The translations under genes were made by a program, and so were the position numbers. Source: an uncultured Collinsella sp. (GTDB lineage: Bacteria > Actinomycetota > Coriobacteriia > Coriobacteriales > Coriobacteriaceae). From it: DNA of 36,615 nt. Position 1 is the first letter of the stretch. Each line of letters begins with the position of its first letter. Shown one piece after another: positions 1-8,283 of the stretch. The notes under the pieces are model-generated. The model was not told the origin of the DNA and did not search any database. It saw only the letters and a list, made by a program, of their open reading frames with translations. Location of the stretch: positions 1 through 36,615 of the forward strand of contig UQZL01000021.1 in assembly GCA_900545605.1 (NCBI GenBank). The letters are read 5' to 3'.

Positions 1-163
1 TGCCGAAATGGCGCGAAGCACGCGGTTGACAAAACTATAGAGACACGTCCCAAATCGACTGTCCAGGGAGTCGCATTCGAGCTTGGTTGTCCTCTCAGCC
101 ACTCGGCATCCTTCGAGCAGTAATAGTGAAAAAACTTGCTTAAGTGTTAATCAAGTCAGACAA
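1..163. other. non-coding leader region, no gene seen
   Basis: I see no convincing gene in these bases. A TTGACA hexamer at 26-31 has no well-spaced -10 box. The stretch 133-155 is a degraded direct copy of the left arm of the inverted repeat that follows (both contain CTTGCT and TTAATCAAG), so it may be an accessory operator. Confidence 0.4.
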
Positions 164-223
164 AATCTTGCTCTCTAATTAATCAAGAATCGGTATAATT
201 TTGATTAGCTAGAGAGCAAGATT
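164..223 (+). promoter_or_regulatory. long inverted repeat enclosing the -10 box of the AAA ATPase gene
   Basis: The left arm 164-186 and right arm 201-223 are reverse complements at 21 of 23 positions. The 14-bp centre (187-200) holds a perfect TATAAT at 194-199. A protein bound to both arms, or a cruciform or RNA hairpin, would control transcription of the gene starting at 232. The right arm lies in the 5' leader next to the start codon. No clear -35 box is present, so transcription may need an activator or may use the -10 alone. That this is an operator is inferred. Confidence 0.6.
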
Positions 224-231
224 GGAGAATC

Positions 232-1584
232 ATGGCATTCAACGACTTGATCGCCCAGAAAATAAAGGACTTTGAACAGCAGGGGGTTCCGCAGGTCTTT
301 GAGCGAGACCTTGATCTAGGAAACCCACAGGAGCCAAAGCGCGACAACATCGTAAATGTGATTGTGGGGGCCCGCCGTTGTGGAAAGACGTATCGCCTGT
401 ATCAGGAGATGCGGCGGCTTCAGAGCCGGGGCGTTGAGCTTGACCGGATGCTTTACTTCAATTTTGAGGATGAGCGCTTGCGCCCGTATGAGCCATCGCT
501 GCTGGCGGACGTGCTCGACACGTTCTATGCGCTGTATCCTGCTGCTCGAACCGAGGGCGCTTACATTTTCTTTGACGAGATCCAGGAAATTCCCGAATGG
601 GGTGCGTTTCTGCGGCGTGTAGTCGATACGGAGAAAGCGACCGTCTATGTGACGGGATCTTCTTCTAAGATGCTGTCCTCAGAACTTAAGAGCGAGTTCA
701 GGGGTCGTTCTCTTGTGCGAGAGCTTTTTCCATTGAGCTTTTTGGAATACGTTCGATATAAGACGGGGAGCGTTCCCGAGCCAGATGCGACCTTTTCTCC
801 GAGCGATGCGGCGCTGCTTCGGCATCATCTGATCGGGTATCTTGAACGAGGGGGATTCATCGCGACACTTGAGCAGACGCCTGCAGACGCGATTCAGCTG
901 CTACAGGAATATGCTTCGCGAACGGTCGCCATGGACGTCGTTGAACGTTACGACGTCAAGAACCCTCGCCTGGCATCGCTGTTCTTGACGCGGTGTATGG
1001 CATCTTCGGGACGAGAGCTGTCAGTGAACAAAGTGTACAACGAGTTCAAGAGCAGACAGATACCCGTCAGTCGTAATTCGCTCAGCGACTTACTTGAGTA
1101 TTATGAGGACGCCTACCTGTTATTTTCTGTGCCGGAGTTCACGCGTTCACTGGCAAATAACATGCGGTCTGCGTCTAAGGTCTACGCTGTCGACCCTGCG
1201 ATGTTTGGAGCATTCTCTCCCGCATCAGCATTGGACCAGGGCCAGAGGCTCGAGACCGCAGTGTTCAATGCGCTAAGAAGAAAGACTCCCGCGGTGAGGA
1301 CCGGCTCGGTCTGCCGCCTGCTGATCAAAGAGAAGAGCAAAAGCCATGAGGTGGACTTTGTGGCTGGGGACGCGCTTCTCATGCGGGCTTATAGCCTGAT
1401 TCAGGTGAGTGCGGATATGGCACGTGAGAAAACGCGCGAGCGCGAAATTGCCGCGCTTGATGCCTCGATGGCCCAGTTCGATCTTGGCGAGTCGGCAATC
1501 GTTACCATGGATGAACAGACCGATATTTCATGCGAGCACGGTGTGGTCCACGTTGTGCCCGCATGGAAGTGGCTCCTTGCCTAA
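232..1584 (+). CDS. AAA+ ATPase with DUF4143-type C-terminal domain
   Basis: The 450-residue protein belongs to the AAA_14/DUF4143 family, large standalone ATPases common in gut anaerobes and archaea whose cellular role is mostly unknown. Walker A is GARRCGKT at residues 46-53 and Walker B is YIFFDE at 111-116. A sensor-like TGSSSKML follows at 141-148. The arginine-rich FRGRSLVRELFPLSF stretch that normally follows the ATPase core is present at about 159-173. The C-terminal third carries the nuclease-like DUF4143 region (LIKEKSKSHEVDFV). It has no signal peptide or membrane segment, so it should be cytoplasmic. Length is normal for the family. The ATG at 232 follows GGAG closely and sits just after the inverted repeat. 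It stands alone and converges with the gene at 1658. Roles in toxin-antitoxin-like or mobile functions have been suggested for relatives but nothing here proves one. Confidence 0.85.
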   Translation: MAFNDLIAQKIKDFEQQGVPQVFERDLDLGNPQEPKRDNIVNVIVGARRCGKTYRLYQEMRRLQSRGVELDRMLYFNFEDERLRPYEPSLLADVLDTFYALYPAARTEGAYIFFDEIQEIPEWGAFLRRVVDTEKATVYVTGSSSKMLSSELKSEFRGRSLVRELFPLSFLEYVRYKTGSVPEPDATFSPSDAALLRHHLIGYLERGGFIATLEQTPADAIQLLQEYASRTVAMDVVERYDVKNPRLASLFLTRCMASSGRELSVNKVYNEFKSRQIPVSRNSLSDLLEYYEDAYLLFSVPEFTRSLANNMRSASKVYAVDPAMFGAFSPASALDQGQRLETAVFNALRRKTPAVRTGSVCRLLIKEKSKSHEVDFVAGDALLMRAYSLIQVSADMAREKTREREIAALDASMAQFDLGESAIVTMDEQTDISCEHGVVHVVPAWKWLLA

Positions 1585-1657
1585 TCATCTATGGACCTGT
1601 GGGGTCAGGACCTCCTGGCTCCCTCATCACGGTTGGGGAGCACCTTGCTGCGCCAGG

Positions 1658-3154
1658 CTAGTCCTGGGCTTTGATACTCGGCAGGAGAATCTGGGCGAGG
1701 TAGTCGGTCTCGAGTTTGGCGGCGGCGTCGGCCTTGCCGTCTTTGCCGACCAGCACGTTCTTGATCTGGCTATAGGTATAGCGGTTGCCGGTCGTAAGCT
1801 CGACAAGCTCAATGGCCGCGTCCATGGGGTAGGTCGACACTGGATCCTGGGTGCGCCCGTTGATAGTCTGGGGCACCACGTACGGATAGACGGGGCCGCT
1901 GGCATAGACGGTATAACCGTTGCCCAGATTGGCCGCACCCAAAACCGTATCGCCCTCATCGGGCGTAAAGCTCTCGCCCTCGCGCACCGCGACGAGCGTC
2001 ACGATCGGCGTATCGCTGTCGCCGTCCAGATAAATGCACAGCGTGTTGCCGTTTTGCCAGGTTGCGACCTTGCCATACCACTCAACCGGAATATCGAGCT
2101 GATACAGGTCCGTTGCCTTATGCCGAGCATCGGCATCGCGCGCGGCCTGCGCTTCGCTCGCGCTCACGGCATTGACGGCGGCGTCGCGCCGCGCGGTTGC
2201 CGCCTGCTGAAGTATCTTGGCGGCCGCGGCGGAGCTCGCACCGCCTTCCTCGGCATACTTGGCGGCGGCATCGATCTGGTCGTCAGTCACCGTGTCGGCC
2301 GAAGGCACCTTGAGCTTAAAGGTGGCCTGGGCACTTAAATCCTGTCCATCGCTCTTAACGGCGACCTGCGTCTTGGTGGTCGGGACGGTATAGATGGTGC
2401 CGTCGGCCGCGATGGGGGAGGCGGCGATGGAGAGCGTGTAATCGCCGGGCAGCAGTTTGATGCCGCGGCCGCGCTCGTCAACGTAGAGCGTTTCGCTCAC
2501 GGAAGAACCGTCGGAATCTTGTCCGCTCACCTGTACGGGAATCTTGGAGCCGGTAGAACAGTCGAGGCCCGCGGCATGCACGCCAATCTGCACTGACATC
2601 ATCGTGTGGGCATTGGCGGCGACAGCGGCAGCCTGCTCTTGCTGATATCCGTTCCAGGCGGCATAGCCTGCGCCGCCGGCGACGAGCGCGACGGCCACGA
2701 CACCGGCGACCATCAGATTGCGGCGCTTGGGCGACATCTTGCGATGGCGAACCTCGGCCTCGCGTGCTGAGGGAACGGACGGTAGGGGGATATCGCCCAT
2801 GGCGATGGTCTCGTCCACGGCAGGCGCAGAGCCCAGGCCGGGAAGCTCGCGGGTCAGCGAATCTTCGGCCGGCAAGCTGTCGAGCAAGATGGTTTCCTCG
2901 CTCGTGTCGGATTCGGGCTGGTCGTTGGCCTCGCATTCGGTGTCTTCGTGATCTGCCTCATCTTCGGCAGGTTCAACGTCGTCTGCATCCTGATCATCGG
3001 ACTGCGCCTCGGCTTCCGACTCATCCTGCACATCAACGCCCGAATCGTCAAACGCAATCTCATCAAGTGAAATCCGGTCTAGGCTCTCCAGGGCTTCGGC
3101 ACACGCTTCTGCATCTTGGGCCACATCCTCTTGGCCCATCGTTTCATCTTTCAT
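1658..3154 (-). CDS. acidic single-pass membrane protein of unknown function
   Basis: I do not recognise this family. The 498-residue product begins with about 130 residues very rich in Asp and Glu, followed by a short basic stretch (RHRKMSPKRR). One hydrophobic helix follows at about residues 146-167, then a roughly 330-residue domain predicted to lie outside the cell. The basic residues before the helix predict an N-in, C-out topology. The outer part contains beta-rich stretches and an Ala-rich helical segment at about residues 300-345. I chose the ATG at 3154 over an upstream in-frame start because GGGGGA lies at good spacing before it; the extra 18 upstream residues look non-coding. It is probably monocistronic: a strong terminator for the neighbouring gene lies upstream and the AAA ATPase gene converges from the other side. 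No catalytic motif was seen. Confidence 0.8.
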   Translation of the reverse strand: MKDETMGQEDVAQDAEACAEALESLDRISLDEIAFDDSGVDVQDESEAEAQSDDQDADDVEPAEDEADHEDTECEANDQPESDTSEETILLDSLPAEDSLTRELPGLGSAPAVDETIAMGDIPLPSVPSAREAEVRHRKMSPKRRNLMVAGVVAVALVAGGAGYAAWNGYQQEQAAAVAANAHTMMSVQIGVHAAGLDCSTGSKIPVQVSGQDSDGSSVSETLYVDERGRGIKLLPGDYTLSIAASPIAADGTIYTVPTTKTQVAVKSDGQDLSAQATFKLKVPSADTVTDDQIDAAAKYAEEGGASSAAAAKILQQAATARRDAAVNAVSASEAQAARDADARHKATDLYQLDIPVEWYGKVATWQNGNTLCIYLDGDSDTPIVTLVAVREGESFTPDEGDTVLGAANLGNGYTVYASGPVYPYVVPQTINGRTQDPVSTYPMDAAIELVELTTGNRYTYSQIKNVLVGKDGKADAAAKLETDYLAQILLPSIKAQD

Positions 3155-3285
3155 ATATCCCCCAAGCTCAATATCGGGACAACACTGTACCCAAAAACGG
3201 GACCCCATAGAGCCGCCGCATGATTTGAAATCCGATTTTATATATGCGCACGTTTTTGAATAGATGAATAAGACGCAACGACAAA

Positions 3286-3322
3286 AGCCCCCGGAAAGCG
3301 AGCGAAACGCTTTCCGGGGGCT
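3286..3322 (-). terminator. rho-independent terminator after the DUF5692-type gene
   Basis: A 14-bp perfect stem (AGCCCCCGGAAAGC and its complement) closes a 9-base loop. On the minus strand it is followed by TTTTGTCG, so it ends transcripts of the gene that stops at 3390 before they reach the gene starting at 3154. Confidence 0.85.
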
Positions 3323-3389
3323 CTGCGAGACATCGGATTGAAAATCTGGCAGGCGGGCCTATGCCCAAGTGCCAACAACGACCAGCACG

Positions 3390-4397
3390 TTACTCGGCGT
3401 GCGCGTAATCAACCTTGGCGCGGCGAGCGGTGGCCTTCTCCCAATCGCTGGTGCCCTCAAAGACATCCTGCTTGTAGGGGTTGCGGCTGAGCTTTTTGGC
3501 ACGGTAGGCGATGTAGATGATTGCGGCGACGTTGGCGATCAGCGCAGCGACCGAGACCGCGGTAGCGGCGCCGGGGTCGAGCGTGGAGTGGGTCACAAAG
3601 ATGGACTCCTCCTGGAAGTACGGGAACACCTGGGCAAACATGCACCAAATAGCCAGCGTAAAGGCGCGGTTCTGGATCCAGCCGCCCTTGTTCCAGATAA
3701 AGGCGGCGACGGTGGGCGCCAGCAGCAGCGCAAAGCCGCAGAACCAGGAGTGGGTGGGCAGGCAGTTGTAGGTGTAGCAGAAGTTCCAGATATCGTAGGC
3801 GATGATGTAGACCCAGGTCATATCGGGCCACAGCATGTCGGTCTGATCCTCGGAGGCGTAGACGCTCCACCAACCGGTCATGCAGAAGATGTTGATAATA
3901 CCGGCGATGCCGTTGAACACGTTGTTCCAGCCGGCCAGCTGCGTAGCACCTTCGGAGGTGACCCAGGTGGACTCGCCCAGGACAAAGAAGTGATAGGCGC
4001 TCTCGAAGTCGGATACGACGGCAATCATGATGTTGATGGCGACGATCACAAACGGCCATGCGCGGAACCAATGTGCCTTGCCGATCTTGCCCCACTGGTA
4101 CTTAATGGCAATGAAGCCCCAGCAGCCGGCCAGCGCCGCGTATACCTTGGCGTAGTGGAACCAGCTGTTCTGGTACACATGGGTGGGGTTGGTGAGCGCC
4201 CACTCGGCACCCTGCGAGACGCCCACGGCGATGGCGACGCAGTAGATGGTCATGGCCAGCGGAGCCACGCCAAAGATGATTACTGCGCCCAGCTTGGTGC
4301 GGCGGCCGACCTCGTTGAGCACGATCAGGCCGATAAAGACCATGGCCCAGCCGGCCCAGTGGATAAGGGTATCGCTACCCCAAACATCGAACAGCAT
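3390..4397 (-). CDS. polytopic membrane protein, probably DUF5692 family
   Basis: The 335-residue protein is almost entirely hydrophobic, with roughly nine or ten predicted membrane helices and many Trp and Tyr residues (for example WAGWAMVFIGLIVLNEVGRR near the N-terminus). I recall this pattern as the DUF5692 family of anaerobe membrane proteins. Function is unknown. The ATG at 4397 is preceded by AAAGGAG. It lies 63 bp after the TetR gene on the same strand, so the two are probably cotranscribed. The TetR-bound intergenic region also serves the divergent Fe-S/FAD oxidoreductase, which hints at a shared physiological job such as response to, or transport of, a redox-active compound. That link is inference. 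Confidence 0.75.
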   Translation of the reverse strand: MLFDVWGSDTLIHWAGWAMVFIGLIVLNEVGRRTKLGAVIIFGVAPLAMTIYCVAIAVGVSQGAEWALTNPTHVYQNSWFHYAKVYAALAGCWGFIAIKYQWGKIGKAHWFRAWPFVIVAINIMIAVVSDFESAYHFFVLGESTWVTSEGATQLAGWNNVFNGIAGIINIFCMTGWWSVYASEDQTDMLWPDMTWVYIIAYDIWNFCYTYNCLPTHSWFCGFALLLAPTVAAFIWNKGGWIQNRAFTLAIWCMFAQVFPYFQEESIFVTHSTLDPGAATAVSVAALIANVAAIIYIAYRAKKLSRNPYKQDVFEGTSDWEKATARRAKVDYAHAE

Positions 4398-4415
4398 GCT
4401 GCTCTCCTTTCACAC

Positions 4416-4443
4416 GCCCGCGGCCCCTCTTCTGATCGCGGGC
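4416..4443 (-). other. hairpin between tetR and the DUF5692-type gene
   Basis: The arms GCCCGCG and CGCGGGC (7 bp, 14-base loop) sit just before the ribosome binding site of the downstream gene. There is no T-tract, so it is more likely an mRNA-stability or processing hairpin than a terminator. Confidence 0.45.
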
Positions 4444-4460
4444 AGTTTGGCCAGATGTCG

Positions 4461-5123
4461 TCAGTTCTGGGGCTTGCGCTCCGGATACTTGGCGGTATAG
4501 CCCTCGATGTGGAGTGTCGAGGCGATGATTTCCTTGACCGTTTCGTCGGGCACATCGGGGTGCGTGCGGATATACATCAAAAGACCCATGATGAGGGTGT
4601 AGAACGTCTCGTAGACATGGTCGATGCGTAGCTCATGATGGGCGACAAAATCCACTACGGTGGTGTCGCAGATATACTGCGCCACGCGCTGGACCACGTT
4701 GTGCAAAAAGCCGCCGTAGAGCGCGCCGCTGCTCGAGGTAAGCGTGCTCGGCAGCTCGTGGCCGCTGGCGACCAGGCGCTTAAAGAGCGGGGCGACGGTG
4801 TCGAGCGCGCCCTCGATATCACCGACGGTGCGGTCGGCGTTCCACCGCTCGAGTTCGGAGATAAAGCCGTCGATCGCCTCGTCCATAACGGCGGTGACGG
4901 CGGCGTCCATGTCGGCGAAGTAATGGTAGAACAATGAACGCGTGCAGCCGGCTCGCTTGGTCACGGCCGATACCGATAGGTGGGACACGCCCAGCTCGGA
5001 GCTTACGGTGCGCACGGCATCGAGGATCTCGCGACGGCGTTCGTCGCCCGTCAGGCGCTTTGCCGCGCTATCGGATGCGGGGACGGCATCGACCACAGAG
5101 GTACCTGCTGTGTTGTTGCCCAT
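4461..5123 (-). CDS. TetR/AcrR-family transcriptional regulator
   Basis: A 220-residue one-component regulator. The N-terminal TetR helix-turn-helix covers about residues 25-75 and ends with the typical TRSLFYHYFADMDAAVTAVM helix. The rest is a helical ligand-binding domain of unknown specificity. The ATG at 5123 has AAAGGCGG upstream. It is divergent from the oxidoreductase at 5312. Two palindromes of the form TTGAC-N5-GTCAA lie in the shared intergenic space and are its likely operators. It would then repress both itself (with the membrane protein gene downstream) and the oxidoreductase. The inducing ligand cannot be read from sequence. Confidence 0.9.
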   Translation of the reverse strand: MGNNTAGTSVVDAVPASDSAAKRLTGDERRREILDAVRTVSSELGVSHLSVSAVTKRAGCTRSLFYHYFADMDAAVTAVMDEAIDGFISELERWNADRTVGDIEGALDTVAPLFKRLVASGHELPSTLTSSSGALYGGFLHNVVQRVAQYICDTTVVDFVAHHELRIDHVYETFYTLIMGLLMYIRTHPDVPDETVKEIIASTLHIEGYTAKYPERKPQN

Positions 5124-5181
5124 GTTTTGCCGCCTTTCATCCTCTTTTGCCTGACCGTTCGCCTAACAGTCTTGAATATTG

Positions 5182-5196
5182 TTGACGGTTCGTCAA
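5182..5196. promoter_or_regulatory. operator-like palindrome 1 (TTGAC-N5-GTCAA)
   Basis: The 15-bp sequence TTGACGGTTCGTCAA has perfect half sites. It lies between the divergent TetR and oxidoreductase genes and matches the second palindrome at 5205. The left half resembles a -35 hexamer, so binding there would block RNA polymerase. Confidence 0.75.
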
Positions 5197-5204
5197 TACT
5201 ATTT

Positions 5205-5219
5205 TTGACACAATGTCAA
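5205..5219. promoter_or_regulatory. operator-like palindrome 2 (TTGAC-N5-GTCAA)
   Basis: TTGACACAATGTCAA has the same half sites as the palindrome at 5182, and the two centres are 23 bp apart, about two helical turns. This suits two TetR dimers bound side by side. Confidence 0.75.
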
Positions 5220-5311
5220 CAATGGCGGGTGAACGGCATGGGGCATGCCCGGCCTGCAAAAAAAGAGGGGCGCTGCGGCCTCGTCGGGCTGTGGCAAGAG
5301 AAGGGACAACC

Positions 5312-8089
5312 ATGATTCTCAACGGACCGGGGATTAGCTACACCGAGCCCGACATCGGTTCGGAGTTCGTGCCGCCGCTGCCGGAGCATCCGCGCGAGGC
5401 CATCGTCAAGCTGTGCGAGCACTGCACCAACCGTCTGCTGCATCGCGACGAGCTGTTGGGCTACGAGTACTGGTCGTTTGCCGAGGCCGCGACCGACGAG
5501 CAGGCCGAAGTGCTCTGCAAGATGAAGATGCGCCGTCCCTATACGCTGCCCGAGATGGCCAAGCTCACCGGCATGCCCGAGGCCGATATCGAGAAGATGC
5601 TCGACGACATGAGCTACACGGGTCTGCTCGAGTACAACTGGGAAAACCCCGAGCGCGCCAAGCAGTGGGTGCTTCCCATGCTGGTGCCGGGTTCCGCTGA
5701 GTTCCTCAACATGCGCGTGAGCCAGCTCGAGGAGCACCCGGTCTATGCCAAGTTCTTTGAGCAGGCGTCCAAGGGACCGCTGTCCAAGGCCACGCCGATG
5801 GTGCCGCCCGGAGGCGCCGGTATCGGCATGCATGTCATTCCGGTCGAGAAGGCTATCGATGCTTCGAGCACCTCGGTGCCGATCGAGCATATCGAGCATT
5901 GGCTCGACAAATACGATGGCAAATATGCCGCTAGCACCTGCAGCTGCCGCGCGAGCCGTCGCGTGATGGGTGAGGGCTGCGCCGACGACCCGGCCGATTG
6001 GTGTATCGCCGTGGGTGATATGGCCGACTACGTGGTCGAAACCGATCGTGGCCATTACGTGACCCGCGACGAGGTTTACGACATCCTGCGCCAGGCCGAG
6101 GACAACGGCTTTGTGCACCAGATCACCAATATCGACGGCGAGAACAAGATCTTCGCCATCTGCAACTGCAACGTCAACGTGTGCTATGCCCTGCGCACCT
6201 CGCAGCTGTTCAACACGCCCAACCTGTCGCGCTCGGCCTATGTCGCCAAGGTCGAGAAGGACAAGTGCGTGGCCTGCGGTCGCTGCGTTGAGGTGTGCCC
6301 GGCCGGTGCCGCCAAGCTCGGCCAGAAGCTCTGCAGCAAAAAGGCCGGCGGACAGGTGCCCGAGTATCCGCGCCAGGAGCTGCCCGATGCCACCAAGTGG
6401 GACCACACCAAGTGGTCGCCCAACTACCGCAACGATAACCGTATCGAGACGCACGAGTCCGGCACCGCGCCCTGCAAGACGGCTTGCCCCGCGCACGTTG
6501 CCGTCCAGGGCTACTTAAAGCTCGCGGCGCAGGGCCGCTATGACGAGGCCCTAGCACTCATTAAGCGCGAGAACCCGCTGCCCGCTATCTGCGGCCGTGT
6601 GTGCAACCGCCGCTGTGAGGATGCCTGCACCCGTGGCCGTGTGGACGCCGCCGTGGCTATCGACGAGGTCAAGAAGTTTATCGCCCAGCGCGATCTTGAT
6701 GCCGCGACCCGCTATGTCCCACCCGTGGTGACGCCGACGCGCGCCGGCGGCTTCGATCAGAAGATCGCCATCATCGGTGCCGGCCCGGCCGGTCTGTCCT
6801 GTGCCTTCTATCTGGCCGAGAAGGGCTACAAGCCCGTCGTGTTCGAGAAGAACGAGCGCCCGGGCGGCATGCTCACCTATGGCATTCCCAGCTTTAAGCT
6901 GGAGAAGGACGTTATCGAGGCCGAGGTCGAAGTTATTCGCCTGATGGGTGCCGAGTTCCGCTATGGCGTGGAGGTCGGTCGCGATGTGACGCTCGACGAG
7001 CTGCGCGCGCAGGGCTTTAAGGCCTTCTACGTTGCCATTGGCTGCCAGGGCGGCCGCCTTGCGGGCATTCCGGGCGAGGGTGCCGAGGACGTGACCGTGG
7101 CCGTCGACTTCCTTCGCGAGGTTAACAGCGGCAAGATCGATTCCCTGTCCGGCCGCACCATTGTGGTGGGCGGCGGCAACGTGGCCATCGACGTTGCCCG
7201 CAACGCCTGCCGTCTGGGTTCCGAGCACGTTGAGATGTTCTGCCTGGAGAGCGAGGCGCAGATGCCCGCCAGCGAGGAGGAGCGTCGCGAGGCCGTTGAG
7301 GACGGCGCTCACATCAGCTGCGGATGGGGCCCCAAGGAGATTCACCTGGACGAGGCCGGTCGCGTGTGCGGCATCACCTTCAAGCGCTGCACGCGTGTCT
7401 TTGACGACGAGGGCCGTTTTGCGCCCGAGTACGACGAGAACGATCTGCGCCGTGTCGATGCCGACCGTGTCGTCATGTCGATTGGCCAGTCCATTGTGTG
7501 GGGCGACCTGCTGGCTGGCTCCAAGGTGGAGCTCGGCCGCGGCCAGGGCGCCCTGGCCGATCCCCAGACTTACCAGACCGCCGAACCCGACATCTTTGTG
7601 GGCGGCGACGTCTACACCGGCCCCAGCTTTGCCATCGATGCCATCGCCGCCGGCCACGAGGCTGCCGTGTCCATCCATCGCTTTGTGCAGCCGGGCTCCA
7701 CGCTCACCATCGGCCGCAACCAGCGCCGCTACACCGCGCTCGACCGCGACGATGTCGTGATCGAGAGCTACGACAACGCGAGCCGCGAGGTTGCGCATGT
7801 GGACCGCGAACGCGAGAAGGCTGCGCCGTTTAGCGAGTATGTTGAGACCTTTACCGAGGAGCAGGTGCGCGCCGAGACCGCCCGCTGCCTGGGCTGCGGC
7901 GCCTCGATCGTCGACCCCAACAAGTGCATCGGCTGCGGCCTGTGCACCACCAAGTGCGCGTTCGACGCCATCCATCTGGATCGCGACCGCCCCGAGTGCT
8001 CCACGATGGTCAAATACGAGCAAAAGCTTCCAAGCCTGGGCAAGTACGCGCTCAAGCGCGCCATCAAGATTAAATTCGGGAAGAAGTAA
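5312..8089 (+). CDS. multidomain Fe-S/FAD NAD(P)-dependent oxidoreductase (GltD/NfnL-like core with ferredoxin modules)
   Basis: A 925-residue cytoplasmic electron-transfer flavoprotein. Residues 1-310 form a Cys-containing region (CSC at 210-212, CNC at 282-284) with a winged-helix-like patch at about 78-105. A [4Fe-4S] ferredoxin motif CVACGRCVEVCP starts at 319. The GltD-type N-terminal cluster cysteines are at 388, 392, 427, 431, 435 and 439. The FAD Rossmann motif GAGPAG is at 489-494 and the NAD(P) motif GGGNVA at 620-625. A second ferredoxin-like motif (CIGCGLCTTKC) starts at 872. The architecture predicts electron transfer between NAD(P)H, FAD and ferredoxin-like clusters; the substrate is unknown. 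The ATG at 5312 has AAGGGA upstream. An in-frame ATG 99 bases earlier would overlap operator 2 and is unlikely. TetR control is inferred from the palindromes. Confidence 0.88.
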   Translation: MILNGPGISYTEPDIGSEFVPPLPEHPREAIVKLCEHCTNRLLHRDELLGYEYWSFAEAATDEQAEVLCKMKMRRPYTLPEMAKLTGMPEADIEKMLDDMSYTGLLEYNWENPERAKQWVLPMLVPGSAEFLNMRVSQLEEHPVYAKFFEQASKGPLSKATPMVPPGGAGIGMHVIPVEKAIDASSTSVPIEHIEHWLDKYDGKYAASTCSCRASRRVMGEGCADDPADWCIAVGDMADYVVETDRGHYVTRDEVYDILRQAEDNGFVHQITNIDGENKIFAICNCNVNVCYALRTSQLFNTPNLSRSAYVAKVEKDKCVACGRCVEVCPAGAAKLGQKLCSKKAGGQVPEYPRQELPDATKWDHTKWSPNYRNDNRIETHESGTAPCKTACPAHVAVQGYLKLAAQGRYDEALALIKRENPLPAICGRVCNRRCEDACTRGRVDAAVAIDEVKKFIAQRDLDAATRYVPPVVTPTRAGGFDQKIAIIGAGPAGLSCAFYLAEKGYKPVVFEKNERPGGMLTYGIPSFKLEKDVIEAEVEVIRLMGAEFRYGVEVGRDVTLDELRAQGFKAFYVAIGCQGGRLAGIPGEGAEDVTVAVDFLREVNSGKIDSLSGRTIVVGGGNVAIDVARNACRLGSEHVEMFCLESEAQMPASEEERREAVEDGAHISCGWGPKEIHLDEAGRVCGITFKRCTRVFDDEGRFAPEYDENDLRRVDADRVVMSIGQSIVWGDLLAGSKVELGRGQGALADPQTYQTAEPDIFVGGDVYTGPSFAIDAIAAGHEAAVSIHRFVQPGSTLTIGRNQRRYTALDRDDVVIESYDNASREVAHVDREREKAAPFSEYVETFTEEQVRAETARCLGCGASIVDPNKCIGCGLCTTKCAFDAIHLDRDRPECSTMVKYEQKLPSLGKYALKRAIKIKFGKK

Positions 8090-8249
8090 GAAACGCAACA
8101 AGCAGGAGAACGGCGCAGAGAGCGGTTGGACAGCGAGCGAGTCCCAGGCGTGGCGAGGTGCCTTGAAAGAGGAGGGCATAGGGCTTTTGCCCATGCCCGA
8201 CGATTGAAAGGCAGATCGCCCGTCTGGGACCCGCGCAGCGTCAAACCGA

Positions 8250-8276
8250 CCGCCGTTCGTTAGAACGGCGGAAGGA
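8250..8276 (+). promoter_or_regulatory. hairpin abutting the hypA ribosome binding site
   Basis: A perfect 9-bp stem (CCGCCGTTC/GAACGGCGG, loop GTTA) ends at 8271, immediately before AAGGA at 8272-8276, which lies 7 bases before the GTG start at 8284. It has no T-tract, so it could tune translation or mRNA processing rather than terminate. The 160 bases before it, after the oxidoreductase stop, hold no gene I can support. Confidence 0.5.
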
Positions 8277-8283
8277 ATTAAAA

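Noticed and set aside
3369..4631. Long plus-strand open frame opposite the membrane protein and tetR
   Set aside because: Gly/Asp/Val-rich low-complexity translation without domains. It lies antisense to two well-supported genes and is a by-product of high-GC codon use.
6551..8194. 547-codon minus-strand open frame opposite the oxidoreductase
   Set aside because: The translation is Ala/Gly/His-rich and family-free, while the plus strand carries clear Rossmann and ferredoxin motifs.
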